Assembly (NCBI GenBank): GCA_002369175.1
Contig: DFES01000001.1
Location: 1 to 8,351, forward strand
Direction of reading: 5' to 3'
DNA from: Selenomonadaceae bacterium UBA3796
GTDB taxonomy: Bacteria; Bacillota; Negativicutes; Selenomonadales; Selenomonadaceae
DNA: 8,351 bases
In this document: positions 7,090 through 8,351 of the stretch, one piece after another
How positions within the stretch are numbered: the first letter of the stretch is position 1
Layout: each line of letters begins with the position of its first letter
Position numbers and translations under genes: made by a program
Notes under the pieces: generated by a model
Told to the model about the DNA's origin: nothing
The model's database searches: none
What the model saw: the letters and a program-made list of their open reading frames with translations, nothing else

Positions 7090-8043
7090 CTAAAACATAT
7101 TTCTCCGCCAGAAGGCATACGCCAACACGCAGGAACTTCCAAGGGCGATGAGCATGATATAAAGGAACCCGTTCCCGTTTTCGCTGAACGGAACCGGCAC
7201 ATTCATGCCGAAGAAACTCGATACCACCGTTGGAATGGCAATGATGATCGTCATGGCTGCCAGGAACTTCATTACGGAGTTCTGGTTGTTGGAAATGATG
7301 GAGGAAAAGGTATCTGCCTGACGTGCAAGGATTTTTCCGTACATCTCCACCATTTCCCTGGCCTGCTTGTTCTCGATGATAACATCCTCCAGAAGCTCCT
7401 CATCCTCCTCATAAATCTTGAGGATGAACTGCAGCCCCTGATTCGAACGCAGGCGCAAAAGCTTGTCCAGCACGGCGCCATTGGAGCGAAGAGCCGCATT
7501 GAAATACGTCAGACCCTTTTGGAGTTCCAACAGCCGCATGATATCCTTGTTTTTCATGGAAACCCGAAGCCGATCCTCGATTTCATCCGACTGCTTGCTG
7601 ATCTGCCGCAAATATTTCAGGTAGTACGTTGCCGACTTATAGAGGATCTGAAACAGGAACCGGGTTTTTTGATACGTCCGGAAAAGCTTCGCGGTACGCT
7701 CATTAAACTCTGCCATCACCGGTGTCTCCTGCAGGCAAACCGTAATGATGTACTCCTCCGTAACAATGATCGCCAAAGGCAGCGCATCATAGCTTTCATC
7801 CTCCCGGACAATCGGCACATTCGTCAGGATCATGACGGAGTTATCCTCAATATCCGTGTGGGAGCGCTCCTCATCGTCCAGGGCAGACCGCAAAAAATCC
7901 GGCTCCACCTCCGTGAGATTGCTCACGACCTTGAGCTCATAGGGAGTCGGATCAATGATATGAATCCACGCTCCCCGCTCCAGCGTTTTCAGGGAGAGCT
8001 CTTCCAGAGGACCGCTCTCCATGGATTTATATATTTTGAGCAT
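7090..8043 (-). CDS. corA: CorA-family divalent cation (Mg2+) transporter
   Basis: 317 residues, the usual CorA size. A cytoplasmic N-terminal alpha/beta funnel domain (about 1-145) precedes long coiled helices (about 146-255). TM1 (about 258-278) ends in the diagnostic GMN (279-281), then a short periplasmic loop reading VPVPFSENGNG. TM2 (about 293-312) follows, ending in the basic tail WRRNMF. The family forms homopentamers in the inner membrane, with GMN as the selectivity filter for hydrated Mg2+. The loop lacks the acidic MPEL seen in classical CorA, as in many Firmicute members, so the preferred metal (Mg2+, Co2+, Ni2+, Zn2+) is not certain. The ATG at 8043 has AAAGGAG at 8056-8050. Upstream in-frame TTG (8082) and ATG (8076) lack ribosome sites. 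First gene of the leftward cluster, preceded by a structured leader. Confidence 0.93.
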   Translation of the reverse strand: MLKIYKSMESGPLEELSLKTLERGAWIHIIDPTPYELKVVSNLTEVEPDFLRSALDDEERSHTDIEDNSVMILTNVPIVREDESYDALPLAIIVTEEYIITVCLQETPVMAEFNERTAKLFRTYQKTRFLFQILYKSATYYLKYLRQISKQSDEIEDRLRVSMKNKDIMRLLELQKGLTYFNAALRSNGAVLDKLLRLRSNQGLQFILKIYEEDEELLEDVIIENKQAREMVEMYGKILARQADTFSSIISNNQNSVMKFLAAMTIIIAIPTVVSSFFGMNVPVPFSENGNGFLYIMLIALGSSCVLAYAFWRRNMF

Positions 8044-8078
8044 GGCTGTCTCCTTTCCCCGCAGGGAAACCGCCATGC
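8040..8078 (-). promoter_or_regulatory. Hairpin sequestering the corA start codon
   Basis: On the minus strand GCATGGC (8078-8072) is perfectly complementary to GCCATGC (8046-8040), which contains the corA ATG. Nested inside, TTTCCC (8069-8064) pairs with GGGAAA (8059-8054) across a TGCG loop. The internal loop, GGAGACA on the 3' side, holds most of the Shine-Dalgarno. Folded, this should hinder translation initiation. The pairing is seen directly; a regulatory role is inference. Confidence 0.5.
8050..8056 (-). promoter_or_regulatory. corA ribosome binding site, partly inside a hairpin
   Basis: AAAGGAG on the minus strand lies six bases before the ATG at 8043. Its first three bases are the 3' end of the TTTCCC/GGGAAA stem, and the rest lies in the internal loop of a larger hairpin. 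Confidence 0.75.
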
Positions 8079-8084
8079 CCAAGG

Positions 8085-8180
8085 TTAGCTCGCTGCCGTC
8101 TCAGAAGAAAATGAACGGATATCCCTGCATGTATTCATTTTGCATCGCTTGGGATCCCATGAACTAGGGTGATCCTCCAT
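8085..8180 (-). CDS. Candidate 31-codon leader peptide upstream of corA
   Basis: A short ORF from ATG 8180 to TAA 8087-8085, with GGGAGGA (8197-8191) ten bases upstream as a ribosome site. A second GAGGAG directly before the ATG is too close to be used. The peptide begins M-E-D-H-P-S-S-W-D-P-K-R-C-K and ends in a Ser/Ala-rich tail; it contains two cysteines. Early acidic and proline codons followed by basic ones are also a feature of the enterobacterial mgtL leader, where low Mg2+ makes ribosomes falter, but I see no homology beyond composition. The stop lies 6 nt before the 5' arm of the hairpin that covers the corA start. Within the ORF, AAAATGAA (8141-8134) pairs perfectly with TTCATTTT (8115-8108). 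It could be a chance ORF, since 31 open codons are not rare. Confidence 0.35.
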   Translation of the reverse strand: MEDHPSSWDPKRCKMNTCRDIRSFSSETAAS

Positions 8181-8220
8181 TCTCCTCACATCCTCCCGTT
8201 GACAGCATTTCACGCAATAC

Positions 8221-8249
8221 ATTTTACTACCAGCCACGCCCTTTGTCCA
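8221..8249 (-). promoter_or_regulatory. Sigma-70/A-type promoter for the corA cluster
   Basis: On the minus strand TGGACA (8249-8244, 5 of 6 consensus) and TAAAAT (8226-8221, 5 of 6) are separated by exactly 17 nt. Transcription would start near 8214, giving a leader of about 170 nt before the corA ATG that includes the short ORF and the start-codon hairpin. Confidence 0.6.
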
Positions 8250-8258
8250 TCATTTTCT

Positions 8259-8317
8259 TGGCCGTTTCGCCGAAAGGCCATTTGGGCTAATTTACCTACG
8301 GAAAAATACGCCAAATG
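8259..8317. repeat. Two nested inverted repeats upstream of the corA promoter
   Basis: TGGCC (8259-8263) pairs with GGCCA (8276-8280), and TTT/AAA continue the stem around a CGCCG loop with one bulged G at 8264. Immediately beyond, CATTTGG (8279-8285) pairs perfectly with CCAAATG (8311-8317) across 25 nt. The two stems share CA at 8279-8280, so they would be adjacent or mutually exclusive in RNA. No U-tract follows on either strand. They could be part of a longer leader transcribed from a distal promoter or of an RNA running in from outside. I could not match them to a known riboswitch. Confidence 0.4.
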
Positions 8318-8319
8318 CT

Positions 8320-8350
8320 ATTATAATATTATTATAACGCAATTGTTCAA
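8320..8350. promoter_or_regulatory. AT-rich palindrome with overlapping -10-like boxes
   Basis: TTATAATATTATTATAA at 8321-8337 is a perfect palindrome (8 bp arms around one central base). It holds TATAAT on both strands: plus 8322-8327, minus 8325-8320 and 8336-8331. A weak minus-strand -35 (TTGAAC, 8350-8345) lies 19 nt from the 8325-8320 box, so a distal leftward promoter is possible. No suitable -35 exists for the plus strand. The palindrome could equally be a regulator-binding site for a gene beyond the right edge. Confidence 0.35.
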
Positions 8351-8351
8351 G

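Larger units (their letters stand above)
8044..8351. other. 308-nt non-coding region upstream of corA
   Basis: From corA outward on the minus strand, this stretch holds the start-codon hairpin, the short leader ORF with an internal AT-rich stem, a TGGACA-17-TAAAAT promoter, two nested inverted repeats and an AT-rich palindrome. I looked for the M-box (Mg2+) consensus and other common riboswitch signatures (TPP, SAM, cobalamin, Mn2+, fluoride, c-di-GMP) by eye on both strands and recognised none. Confidence 0.6.

Noticed and set aside
8044..8082. Longer CorA N-terminus starting at TTG 8082 or ATG 8076
   Set aside because: No ribosome site precedes either codon, whereas ATG 8043 has AAAGGAG at ideal spacing and gives the normal family start.
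6976..8088. 370-codon plus-strand open frame opposite corA
   Set aside because: The GMN motif and membrane helices of CorA are on the minus strand; this frame shows no domain.
8044..8215. M-box (Mg2+) riboswitch in the corA leader
   Set aside because: The length and context fit, but none of the conserved M-box sequence blocks could be found by eye.
8259..8290. Intrinsic terminator on the plus strand
   Set aside because: The hairpin is followed by only three T then GGG, and there is no plus-strand gene before it to terminate.

Overview
The window reads as chromosomal DNA from a fairly GC-rich, motile, Gram-negative-type Firmicute. A Negativicutes member (Selenomonas/Mitsuokella-like) is my best guess, from the soluble FIST-domain chemoreceptor, the tandem DUF445 proteins and the CorA style. 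No rRNA or marker gene fixes the taxonomy, so the genus is inference only. I see no insertion sequence, phage gene, CRISPR array, tRNA or rRNA.

Layout. Bases 1-204 are an AT-rich intergenic stretch. Its left edge holds a purine-rich, Shine-Dalgarno-like run on the minus strand, which suggests a leftward gene starting just outside. Two rightward genes follow. The first (205-2271) is a soluble chemoreceptor made of FIST domains plus a methyl-accepting signalling hairpin, and it ends in a hairpin terminator. The second (2373-3446) is a divergent MupG/DUF871-family protein. From 3449 to 8043 everything runs leftward as one compact five-gene cluster, in transcription order: corA-like Mg2+ transporter, a 73-residue Phd/YefM-like orphan antitoxin homologue, galU, and two DUF445 membrane proteins. 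Spacings are +4, +11, +3 and -1 nt. The two convergent blocks meet with only 2 nt between stop codons.

The most interesting part is the 308-nt leader and promoter region upstream of corA (8044-8351). It contains a good promoter on the minus strand, a 31-codon upstream ORF, and a two-tier hairpin whose outer stem pairs with the corA start codon and whose inner stem takes in part of its Shine-Dalgarno. The upstream ORF begins with acidic and proline codons followed by basic residues. Its stop codon lies 6 nt before the 5' arm of that hairpin. This arrangement could make corA-operon translation depend on ribosome behaviour on the leader peptide. It resembles in logic, but not in sequence, the enterobacterial mgtL/corL leaders. 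A further AT-rich palindrome and two nested inverted repeats lie upstream of the promoter.

How the genes may work together. The leftward cluster combines Mg2+ entry (CorA), synthesis of UDP-glucose for envelope and exopolysaccharide (GalU), and two membrane-anchored DUF445 proteins of unknown role. This suggests an envelope or ion-homeostasis unit under one leader, but only the co-directional packing is directly visible.
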